DNA of 64,000 nt. Origin: Gillisella taibaishanensis. Lineage in GTDB: Bacteria; Pseudomonadota; Alphaproteobacteria; Rhizobiales; Rhizobiaceae. Position numbers and translations under genes: made by a program. The notes below the pieces were generated by a model. It did not search any database and had not been told where the DNA came from. It saw only the letters and a program-made list of their open reading frames with translations. The stretch's first letter is position 1. Each line of letters begins with the position of its first letter. This document shows, piece by piece, positions 9,208-16,105 of the stretch. Where the stretch lies: assembly GCF_001938985.1 (NCBI RefSeq), contig NZ_MKIN01000015.1, positions 1-64,000 on the forward strand, in the 5' to 3' direction.

Positions 9208-9310
9208 GTTTGGTCCGCCAGACGGGAAGAACAAGGCATCCTACTCGTCATTCATTTCGTCCGTCCCAGCCCCGATTGTCCGAGATGGCCGCATTGCTTT
9301 GTTCACCTTG

Positions 9311-9354
9311 TTTGAACAAAGCGAACTCGCGGTTTGAACAAAGCGAACTCGCGC
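9311..9354. repeat. Two tandem copies of a 22-base unit
   Basis: The unit starting TTTGAACAAAGCGAACTCGC occurs at 9311-9332 and again at 9333-9354 with only the last base different. It lies in the gene-free stretch 9208-9568 between the efflux operon and efp. Two adjacent copies without spacers do not make a CRISPR array. Function unknown. Confidence 0.8.
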
Positions 9355-9369
9355 CAAACAAACAAAAAA

Positions 9370-9440
9370 GGCCCAGGTTCCCGGAACCGCCTGAGAAAGT
9401 TGGATCTCCAACATCTCGGCTTGTTCAGGGAACCTGGGCC
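9370..9440. repeat. Long intergenic hairpin (13-bp perfect outer stem)
   Basis: GGCCCAGGTTCCC at 9370-9382 is exactly complementary to GGGAACCTGGGCC at 9428-9440; a smaller inner stem (GTTGG/CCAAC) lies between. An A-run precedes and TTATT follows, so it may be a bidirectional terminator for the convergent efflux operon and efp, or a remnant of a mosaic intergenic repeat element of the kind described in rhizobia. Confidence 0.6.
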
Positions 9441-9464
9441 TTATTACTTTCACAGTACCGGCCG

Positions 9465-9483
9465 AAAAGCGGGAACCGGTTTT
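9465..9483. repeat. Short dispersed repeat, copy 1
   Basis: AAAAGCGGGAACCGGTTTT matches 16 of 19 positions of the sequence at 16023-16041. From memory, this AAAAG...ACCGGTTTT core resembles a short repeat common between rhizobial genes. Boundaries are those of the visible match only. Confidence 0.5.
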
Positions 9484-9568
9484 GCGATATGGTCGACACC
9501 AAAACAGCAATTCAGAGCATCATGCGGATTTTTAATTCGGCACGCTGTTCTCAGTGAGACGGACCGGA

Positions 9569-10138
9569 TCAGTCCTTGGCACGCTCGACATAGGAATTGT
9601 CTTCGGTAGCAATCACCACGCGGGTACCGGCATTGATATGCGGCGGCACCAGGGTGCGGATACCATTGGACAGAATGGCCGGCTTGTAGGACGAGGACGC
9701 AGTCTGGCCCTTGACGACCGGCTCCGTCTCGGTGATCTCAAGCGTGACGTGACGTGGCAGTTCGATGGACAGTGCCACACCTTCATGCATGGCGATGATG
9801 CAGGTCATGCCTTCCTGAAGATAGGACTTCTGATCGCCCATCGTATCGACGTCGACGACGATCTGGTCGTAGTTTTCAGGGTTCATGAAGTGGAAGCCTT
9901 CACCGTCCTCGTAGAGGAACTGATGATTGACGTCTTCCACGAAAGCGCGCTCGACCTGCTCGGTCGTGCGCCAGCGCTCCGACACCTTCACGCCGTCGAC
10001 GATGCGGCGCATGTCGATCTGGGTAACAGGCGTGCCCTTGCCGGGATGGAAGTTCTGCGCGGTGAGAACGACATAAAGCTTGCCGTCGACTTCGAGAACA
10101 TTGCCCTTGCGGACCGAAGAGGCGATGACCTTGACCAT
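9569..10138 (-). CDS. efp: Elongation factor P
   Basis: Translation factor that rescues ribosomes stalled at consecutive prolines. The 189-residue protein has the three EF-P beta-barrel domains, with [14 protein letters not shown] and the conserved loop PGKGTP placing the modified lysine at Lys34, exactly as in lysylated EF-P. The track of the longer frame begins nine codons upstream; I chose the ATG at 10138 because [13 protein letters not shown] aligns with the family N-terminus and gives the right numbering. It is divergent from epmA and epmB, the enzymes that install beta-lysine on this residue, which supports a lysylated form in this organism. Confidence 0.96.
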   Translation of the reverse strand: MVKVIASSVRKGNVLEVDGKLYVVLTAQNFHPGKGTPVTQIDMRRIVDGVKVSERWRTTEQVERAFVEDVNHQFLYEDGEGFHFMNPENYDQIVVDVDTMGDQKSYLQEGMTCIIAMHEGVALSIELPRHVTLEITETEPVVKGQTASSSYKPAILSNGIRTLVPPHINAGTRVVIATEDNSYVERAKD

Positions 10139-10296
10139 TCGGAATTCCTTGTATCTCTCAAACACACGTCGTAAAGGACGGCCGGCGGCCTTTTGACATG
10201 CTGTGGCTTTTCATGGGGCGCACCTAACCCAAATTTGCCCAAATAGCCAGCCCGTGTTGCAGCGGAATCGCCGCAACAGCCGAAAGAAGAGACGGA

Positions 10297-11370
10297 ATGA
10301 CAGGAAAGACCGAACAGCGCCTCTCCGCCTCTCCCTGGTGGACGCCAAGGGTGCATGCCGATCGCCGCCCCTTCCTGATCGGCCGCAACGCCATCCAGGC
10401 AGCGCTTCGGCTCTATTTCAGCCGCCACGACTTCCTCGAAGTCGACACGGCTGCCTTGCAGGTTTCCCCCGGCAACGAGGCGCATCTGCACGCCTTCGCC
10501 ACGACGGCCATTGGCAATGACGGCCAGCCCTTTCCGCTTTACCTGCACACCTCGCCGGAATTCGCCTGTAAGAAACTGCTGGCCGCCGGCGAGCCGAGGC
10601 TTGCCTGTTTTGCCCATGTCTATCGCAACCGCGAGCGCGGGCCGCTGCATCACCCCGAATTCACCATGCTCGAATGGTATCGTGCGGGTGAGGATTACGA
10701 GCGACTGATGGAGGATTGTGCAGCCCTTCTCGCGCTCGCTGCCGAAACGGCAGGTACAAGACAGTTCGCCTTCAACGGTGGGGTCTGCGATCCCTTCGCG
10801 CCGTTCGAACGGCTGAGCGTCGCCGATGCCTTCGAGCGCCATGCCGGCATCGACCTTCTGGGCAGCACATCCGCCAATGGCGAGACCGACCGCGACCATC
10901 TGGCCGCCGAACTGCGCCGGACCGGGATCCGCGTTGCCGATGACGACACCTGGGCCGATCTGTTCAGCCGGGTGATCGTCGAAAAAGTCGAGCTCCATCT
11001 TGGCTTCGAGCGCCCCACCATCCTCGATCGCTATCCGGTCGCCGAAGCCGCGCTCGCCCGGCCTGCCGTAGATGATCCGCGCGTTGCCGAACGCTTCGAG
11101 CTTTACGCCTGCGGCGTTGAACTCGCCAATGGCTTTGGCGAACTCACCGATCCGCAGGAGCAGCGCCGCCGCTTTCTGATGGAGATGGCTGAAAAGCAGC
11201 GCGTCTATGGCGAGACCTACCCGCTGGACGAGGATTTTTTGGCAGCGCTTGAAATCATGCCTCAAGCCTCAGGCATCGCGCTCGGCTTCGACCGCCTGGT
11301 TCTGCTCGCCACTGGTGCTCAGCGCATCGATCAGGTTCTGTGGACGCCGGTGGCGGAGCCGAACTCGTGA
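10297..11370 (+). CDS. epmA: EF-P lysine--lysyltransferase EpmA (GenX/PoxA)
   Basis: Attaches (R)-beta-lysine to Lys34 of EF-P. The 357-residue protein is a truncated class II lysyl-tRNA synthetase catalytic core without the N-terminal anticodon-binding domain. Class II motif 2 is visible as VYRNRERGPLHHPEFTMLEWY-like sequence around residues 108-128 and motif 3 as GIALGFDRLVLL near the C-terminus. At 357 residues it is a little longer than the ~325-residue E. coli protein. It diverges from efp across 158 bases and overlaps the downstream radical SAM gene by four bases, so epmA and epmB are translationally coupled. Confidence 0.93.
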   Translation: MTGKTEQRLSASPWWTPRVHADRRPFLIGRNAIQAALRLYFSRHDFLEVDTAALQVSPGNEAHLHAFATTAIGNDGQPFPLYLHTSPEFACKKLLAAGEPRLACFAHVYRNRERGPLHHPEFTMLEWYRAGEDYERLMEDCAALLALAAETAGTRQFAFNGGVCDPFAPFERLSVADAFERHAGIDLLGSTSANGETDRDHLAAELRRTGIRVADDDTWADLFSRVIVEKVELHLGFERPTILDRYPVAEAALARPAVDDPRVAERFELYACGVELANGFGELTDPQEQRRRFLMEMAEKQRVYGETYPLDEDFLAALEIMPQASGIALGFDRLVLLATGAQRIDQVLWTPVAEPNS

Positions 11371-12407
11371 GTGCCTCCGGCAAAACGCTGAAGAGTGTGG
11401 CCGAGTTGATCGAGACCGGCCTTGTCGCACCCAACGCCGTCGCTGATCTCGAAGCCGTCGCCCAGCGCTATGCCATCGCCATCACCCCTGCCATGCAGGT
11501 GCTGATCGACCACGACGATCCCAATGACCCCATCGCCGCCCAATTCGTGCCGACAGCGGAGGAACTGGTGCAGCGGCCCGAAGAGCGGGCCGATCCGATC
11601 GGTGATCACGCCCATAGCCCCGTCGAGGGCATTGTCCACCGCTACCCGGACCGCGTGCTGCTGAAGGCCGTGCATAGCTGCCCGGTCTATTGCCGCTTCT
11701 GCTTCCGCCGCGAAATGGTCGGCCCTGACGGCGACGGCACTCTGGCTGGCGAAGCGCTCGAAGCGGCACTTGCCTATATCAACGACAATTCCGAAATCTG
11801 GGAAGTGATCTTCACCGGCGGCGACCCACTGGTTCTGTCGCCTCGCCGGTTCCGCTCGATACTGGAACGCCTGGCCACGATGGAACACGTCAGGATCGTC
11901 AGGTTCCACACACGGGTGCCGGTTGCCGACCCGGCACGGGTAACGGCGGAACTGGTCGACGCCCTGCAAGCCAGCGGCAAGACGACCTATGTCGCCATTC
12001 ACGCCAACCATCCGCGCGAATTGACTGGAGATGCCAGGGCAGCGATCGACCGATTGCATGCGGCCGGCATCGCGCTGGTGAGCCAGACGGTGCTGCTGAA
12101 GGGCGTCAACGACGATGCCGCTATCCTTGCCGAGTTGATGCGGACCTTTGTCGAGTTGCGCATCCGGCCTTACTACCTGCATCACCCGGATCTTGCACCG
12201 GGCACCGGCCACTTCAGGCTGAGCATTACAGAGGGACAGGCCATCGCCGCGGCCCTGCACGGCCGGCTTTCCGGTCTCTGTCAGCCGACCTACGTACTGG
12301 ATATCCCAGGCGGCCATGGCAAGGCACCGATTGCAGCCGCAATGATCGAGCGTGATGGCGACAGGCATCGCGTTACCGACTTCAAAGGCCACATCCACGC
12401 TTATTGA
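11367..12407 (+). CDS. epmB: EF-P beta-lysylation protein EpmB (lysine 2,3-aminomutase-like radical SAM)
   Basis: Radical SAM enzyme that converts lysine to (R)-beta-lysine for EpmA. The CxxxCxxC iron-sulfur motif is present as CPVYCRFC at about residues 105-112, followed by FTGGDPL, a KamA-family signature. PLP and radical SAM regions span the 346 residues, a normal size for EpmB. An in-frame ATG lies upstream at 11340, but GTG 11367 overlaps the epmA stop as GTGA, a common coupling arrangement, so I prefer it. Together with efp and epmA this completes the beta-lysylation module; no EpmC-like hydroxylase gene is visible here. Confidence 0.9.
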   Translation: MSASGKTLKSVAELIETGLVAPNAVADLEAVAQRYAIAITPAMQVLIDHDDPNDPIAAQFVPTAEELVQRPEERADPIGDHAHSPVEGIVHRYPDRVLLKAVHSCPVYCRFCFRREMVGPDGDGTLAGEALEAALAYINDNSEIWEVIFTGGDPLVLSPRRFRSILERLATMEHVRIVRFHTRVPVADPARVTAELVDALQASGKTTYVAIHANHPRELTGDARAAIDRLHAAGIALVSQTVLLKGVNDDAAILAELMRTFVELRIRPYYLHHPDLAPGTGHFRLSITEGQAIAAALHGRLSGLCQPTYVLDIPGGHGKAPIAAAMIERDGDRHRVTDFKGHIHAY

Positions 12408-12644
12408 GACTAAAGCCGGTTACATCCTGCCTTGGATTGCAACAGCGGTATTAAGACCAAAAAAGGCCGGTTGCCGCACACGAGACCTCGAAGCGAGGCC
12501 TCACTAAACTATTGAATTTCCGTCGCCACTGTCAGAATCTCATACAGAACCAGTAGAATTCAAAGAATGATATTAGCCTAATCTTACGATTTCTGGTTTA
12601 CTCCAAGGCTCCGAAACAAGCACATTTCCTGTGAGGGGGTTGAG

Positions 12645-12896
12645 ATGAACGAGACCATTCGGACCATTCTAGGCAAAGTGGGCGGTCTGCCCGTCGATGC
12701 GGCGGGAATTGCTGCCGATGCCGACCTTTACGCTCTTGGATTGTCGTCTTTCGCATCGGTACAGCTGATGCTGGGCATCGAGGAAGCCTTCGATCTCGAA
12801 TTTCCCGATCATCTCCTCAATCGTAAATCCTTTGCCAGCATCGAGGCCATCGAACGCACGGTGCGCCAGATCCTGGAGGATCGGAAGGTCGCCTGA
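12645..12896 (+). CDS. Acyl carrier protein (predicted aminoacyl carrier protein)
   Basis: Small acidic carrier protein of 83 residues. The phosphopantetheine site reads LYALGLSSFASVQLM, with the probable modified serine at Ser35 (Ser34 is adjacent), a GLSS variant of the usual DSL motif. The gene overlaps the next one by a single base and leads a four-gene run with an acyl-CoA dehydrogenase-like protein, an amino acid:[carrier protein] ligase and a DUF1839 protein. In Bradyrhizobium and Agrobacterium the homologous ligase charges an adjacent small carrier protein with a small amino acid, so this is probably the acceptor rather than the fatty acid synthase ACP. Start follows a GTGAGGGGG-type ribosome binding site. 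Confidence 0.88.
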   Translation: MNETIRTILGKVGGLPVDAAGIAADADLYALGLSSFASVQLMLGIEEAFDLEFPDHLLNRKSFASIEAIERTVRQILEDRKVA

Positions 12897-14116
12897 TGAC
12901 CCTCACGGCCACCCAGACCCGAGAAACCACGCAGCCGACCGAAAACCGGCGCGTTGAGCCAGAAGATTTCGCAGCCCGCGCCGCCAGGGTTGCCGCTATC
13001 GCAGCCCAACATGCCGACGATGTCGACCGTGCCGGCCGTTTTCCGCGCGAGGCCGTCGATGCCCTGAAGGTCGAGCGGCTGCTCGGAATGCAGATCCCGG
13101 TCGAATTCGGTGGTGAAGGTGCCGGCTTTGCGGCCATCGCCGAGATTTGCACCACACTTAGCCAGGCCTGCGCGTCGAGCGCGATGATCTTTGCCATGCA
13201 TCACATCAAGTGCTCGAGCCTTGTCGAACATGCCGAGGGCAATGCCTGGCAGCGCGACTTCATGGCCAGGGTCGCGAGCGAACAATTGCTGCTCGGCTCG
13301 GCCACGACGGAAGGCGGTATTGGCGGCAATCTGCGCAATTCGATCTGCGCTATCGAAGTCGACGGCGATATCTGCCGACTGGAAAAAGACGCCACTGTCA
13401 TTTCCTATGGGTCGCAAGCCGATGCCATCCTGATCACGTCGCGCGCCCACAAGGACGCCGCTCCCTCCGATCAGGTGATGACTGTTTTCCTCAAGGGCCA
13501 ATACAGCCTGGAAAAGACCGTGGACTGGGATACGCTGGGCATGCGCGGCACCCGCTCCGACGGTTTTCTCTTCAAGGGTCAGGCGCCGACCACCCAGATC
13601 CTGCCAAAGCCTTTTGCTGAAATTGCCGCCCAGTCGATGCTGGCTGCCTCCCATATCCTGTGGAGCGGTGTCTGGTACGGTATCGCCGTCGATGCCGTGG
13701 CCCGCGCGCAGAGTTTCGTGCGCGCCGCTGCTCGCAAGAGCCAGGGTCAGATGCCGCCCGGCGCCCTACGTCTGGCGGAAACCGCCAATCAGCTGCAACT
13801 GGTCCGCTCCAACGTGGTGGCGGCACTGAAAGCCTATGAGGATGCCAAGCATGATGGCGACAAGCTGTCTTCCTTTGGCTTCTCGGTAACGATGAACAAT
13901 GTCAAACTCGCCTCCTCAGAGACGATCATCGACATCATCAACCAGGCTATGCTGATCTGCGGCATCATGGGCTACAAGAATGGCACGCCCTACAGCCTCG
14001 GCCGCCACCTGCGCGACGCGCATTCGGCCCGGCTGATGATTTCCAACGACCGCATTCTCGGCAACACCTCGACGATGTTGCTGGTTCACAAACTCGATAC
14101 ACGGCTGCTGGGGTAG
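12896..14116 (+). CDS. Acyl-CoA dehydrogenase-like flavoprotein (putative aminoacyl-carrier-protein oxidase)
   Basis: The 406-residue protein has the acyl-CoA dehydrogenase fold: an N-terminal helical domain, a middle beta domain (GSATTEGGIGGN, about residues 139-150, the FAD/substrate region) and a C-terminal four-helix domain. The usual C-terminal family signature is replaced by LRDAHSARLMISNDRILGN, so I cannot identify the standard catalytic glutamate. Relatives that oxidise amino acids tethered to carrier proteins, such as prolyl-PCP dehydrogenases, make oxidation of the aminoacyl thioester a reasonable guess, given the flanking carrier protein and ligase genes. Starts immediately at the carrier protein stop codon and lies three bases before the ligase gene. 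Confidence 0.78.
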   Translation: MTLTATQTRETTQPTENRRVEPEDFAARAARVAAIAAQHADDVDRAGRFPREAVDALKVERLLGMQIPVEFGGEGAGFAAIAEICTTLSQACASSAMIFAMHHIKCSSLVEHAEGNAWQRDFMARVASEQLLLGSATTEGGIGGNLRNSICAIEVDGDICRLEKDATVISYGSQADAILITSRAHKDAAPSDQVMTVFLKGQYSLEKTVDWDTLGMRGTRSDGFLFKGQAPTTQILPKPFAEIAAQSMLAASHILWSGVWYGIAVDAVARAQSFVRAAARKSQGQMPPGALRLAETANQLQLVRSNVVAALKAYEDAKHDGDKLSSFGFSVTMNNVKLASSETIIDIINQAMLICGIMGYKNGTPYSLGRHLRDAHSARLMISNDRILGNTSTMLLVHKLDTRLLG

Positions 14117-14119
14117 ACC

Positions 14120-15028
14120 ATGGACACGCAAACCAATTTTCTCGACCGGCTGTTCGATGCCGGCCTGCTGATCGATACCGGCGTCGAAGGTCTTTATGGC
14201 CGCAGCGGCCAGTTCGAAGAGGTTATTGCTTCCTTCGAACGGCTGATCGACCGGGTCGGTGGTGGCGATGGCGCCGAAGCCCTGCGCTTTCCGCCGGGCA
14301 TGAACCGCGCCTATTTCGAAACCAGCGGCTATATGAAGAGCTTCCCGCAGCTGGCCGGCACCGTTCACAGTTTCTGTGGCAACGAGCTTGACCATGTCAG
14401 CCTGCTGAAATGCATGGATGCCGACGAAGACTGGACCAAGGAGCAGAGGGCAACCGATATCGTTCTGACGCCGGCAGCCTGCTACCCGCTCTATCCGACG
14501 GTTGCCAAGCGCGGCCCGATTGCCAATTCCGGCGCCCTGTTCGACCTGCAATCCTATTGCTTCCGCCATGAACCTTCGACCGATCCTGCCCGCCAGCAGC
14601 TGTTTCGCATGCGCGAATATGTCTGCATGGGCACGGAAAAGCATGTCACCGATTTCCGCCAGAGCTGGATGGATCGCGGTTTGAAGATGATGGAAGAGGT
14701 CGGTCTTCCCGTCGAAATCGACATTGCCAATGATCCGTTCTTCGGCCGCGCCGGCAAGATGCTGGCCAACAATCAGCGCGACCAGAACCTGAAATTCGAA
14801 CTGCTGATCCCGATCACCTCCGTCGCCAAGCCTACGGCGTGCATGAGCTTCAACTATCATCAGGATGCGTTTGGCACCAAATGGGGCCTGAACCTCGAAG
14901 ACGGCTCCGTGGCGCACACGGCCTGCGTCGGTTTTGGCCTGGAGCGCATCGCGCTGGCGCTGTTCCACCACCACGGCCTCGACGTGAAGGCCTGGCCGGA
15001 AAAGGTGCGCAAGGCGCTCTGGGGCTGA
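14120..15028 (+). CDS. Amino acid:[carrier protein] ligase (class II aaRS-like)
   Basis: Homologue of the shortened seryl-tRNA synthetase-like enzymes described in Bradyrhizobium japonicum and Agrobacterium that activate a small amino acid (Gly or Ala) with ATP and load it on the phosphopantetheine of a carrier protein instead of tRNA. The 302-residue protein keeps class II catalytic elements: an arginine in the motif 2 region ([10 protein letters not shown]...RMREYVCMG, about residues 149-175) and motif 3-like [16 protein letters not shown] near 274-289. It lacks any tRNA-binding arm. Conserved Cys and Glu in the active-site region (TACVGFGLE) agree with the zinc-dependent SerRS branch. The adjacent carrier protein is its likely acceptor. 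Confidence 0.88.
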   Translation: MDTQTNFLDRLFDAGLLIDTGVEGLYGRSGQFEEVIASFERLIDRVGGGDGAEALRFPPGMNRAYFETSGYMKSFPQLAGTVHSFCGNELDHVSLLKCMDADEDWTKEQRATDIVLTPAACYPLYPTVAKRGPIANSGALFDLQSYCFRHEPSTDPARQQLFRMREYVCMGTEKHVTDFRQSWMDRGLKMMEEVGLPVEIDIANDPFFGRAGKMLANNQRDQNLKFELLIPITSVAKPTACMSFNYHQDAFGTKWGLNLEDGSVAHTACVGFGLERIALALFHHHGLDVKAWPEKVRKALWG

Positions 15029-15038
15029 TCGTCAGGTG

Positions 15039-16010
15039 ATGACCGTACAAAGCGTTCTGCCGCTCGATCCGTCGGCCTACACGCCGCATGCCCTGCATGC
15101 AGCGGAACGGATGTGGCCGGAAACCAATTGCTATGTCGATCTGTGGATCGAAGTGCTCTCGGCGCTCGGCATAGCACCCGAAGCCATGCTTGGTTTTACC
15201 CTGACCCAGGATTTCGAGGGCGACCAGTTCACCTTCTTCAAGGTGCCGCTGGAGGATCTGGAAGCGCTCTACGGGATCAAGGTCACGGAACTGGCGATCT
15301 TCGACAGCGTCGAAGCCCATATCCGTGAGCAGATTGCCCGCGGCCGCCTCTGCCTTGTGGAAATGGACAGTTTCTACATGCCCGACACCCGTGGCGTCGG
15401 CTATCGCCAAGAGCATGGCAAGACCACCGTCGGCATCAACAGCCTCGATCTCGAAAACCGCCGGATGGACTATTTCCACAATGGCGGCTTCTTTTCGCTC
15501 GACGGTGCGGATTTCGACGGGCTGTTCCAGCACAACGCGCCTGACGGCTGGCCGCCCTTCCTGCCCTATACCGAGTTTGCGAAGTTCCCGGCTGAGCGGG
15601 TAGAAGATAACCATCTGCGCGGCACGGCCGAGCGGCTGCTGCGCTTCCATTTTGCCCGCCGCCCGAGCGAAAATCCGTTCGCGGGATTTGCCAACGTGTT
15701 TCCGCAGCAGGTGGAGGCGGTGGCGGAGCGGGATTTCAGCTACTTCCACAAATACGCCTTCAACACGCTTCGCCAGTTCGGAGCGAATTTCGAGCTCCTC
15801 GCCAGCCATCTCCTGTGGCTTGGCGGCGATAAACGCTTTGGCGACGAGATCGCCCAGGCACTGCGCCTGTCGGAACTGGCGAAGACCGTGCAGTTCCAAC
15901 TGGCCCGCGCCGTCACACGCAAGAAATTCGAGCCGTTGAAAACCGCGATCGATCCCGCTATCGACGCTTGGGACAGGCTGATGGCGGGGCTTTCGTCAAA
16001 GATTGAATAG
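15039..16010 (+). CDS. DUF1839 family protein
   Basis: A 323-residue protein of a family without assigned function. I recognise the family from segments such as ERMWPETNCYVDLWIE, GFTLTQDFEGDQFTFFK and VEMDSFYMPDTRGVGYR, the last with an acidic/tyrosine-rich look that suggests an enzyme active site. No signal peptide or membrane helix is visible. It follows the ligase gene by ten bases and is the fourth gene of the carrier-protein operon, so it may act on or release the aminoacyl group; this is inference. A GTG directly upstream (15036) is an alternative start; AGGTG just before the ATG could serve as ribosome binding site. Confidence 0.75.
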   Translation: MTVQSVLPLDPSAYTPHALHAAERMWPETNCYVDLWIEVLSALGIAPEAMLGFTLTQDFEGDQFTFFKVPLEDLEALYGIKVTELAIFDSVEAHIREQIARGRLCLVEMDSFYMPDTRGVGYRQEHGKTTVGINSLDLENRRMDYFHNGGFFSLDGADFDGLFQHNAPDGWPPFLPYTEFAKFPAERVEDNHLRGTAERLLRFHFARRPSENPFAGFANVFPQQVEAVAERDFSYFHKYAFNTLRQFGANFELLASHLLWLGGDKRFGDEIAQALRLSELAKTVQFQLARAVTRKKFEPLKTAIDPAIDAWDRLMAGLSSKIE

Positions 16011-16022
16011 AGTTTGTCAGGG

Positions 16023-16041
16023 AAAAGTGGTTACCGGTTTT
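16023..16041. repeat. Short dispersed repeat, copy 2
   Basis: AAAAGTGGTTACCGGTTTT, matching 16 of 19 positions of the copy at 9465-9483. It continues as TCCCGAAAAGACAAACG, which fits the wider rhizobial repeat that I recall. It lies in the 95-base gap between the DUF1839 and GH2 genes. Confidence 0.5.
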
Positions 16042-16105
16042 CCCGAAAAGACAAACGGCAATCAAGCAATCGACGACCAGCACCGTCGGAAGGAGCCAAG
16101 GGCCG

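Noticed and set aside
9311-9354. Possible CRISPR-like repeat
   Set aside because: Only two directly adjacent copies, no spacers and no cas genes.
9988-11265. 425-codon minus-strand frame running across efp start and epmA
   Set aside because: Antisense to epmA; no recognisable domain and incompatible with the well-supported efp and epmA genes.
11331-12398. 355-codon minus-strand frame
   Set aside because: Antisense to epmB, which has clear radical SAM motifs.
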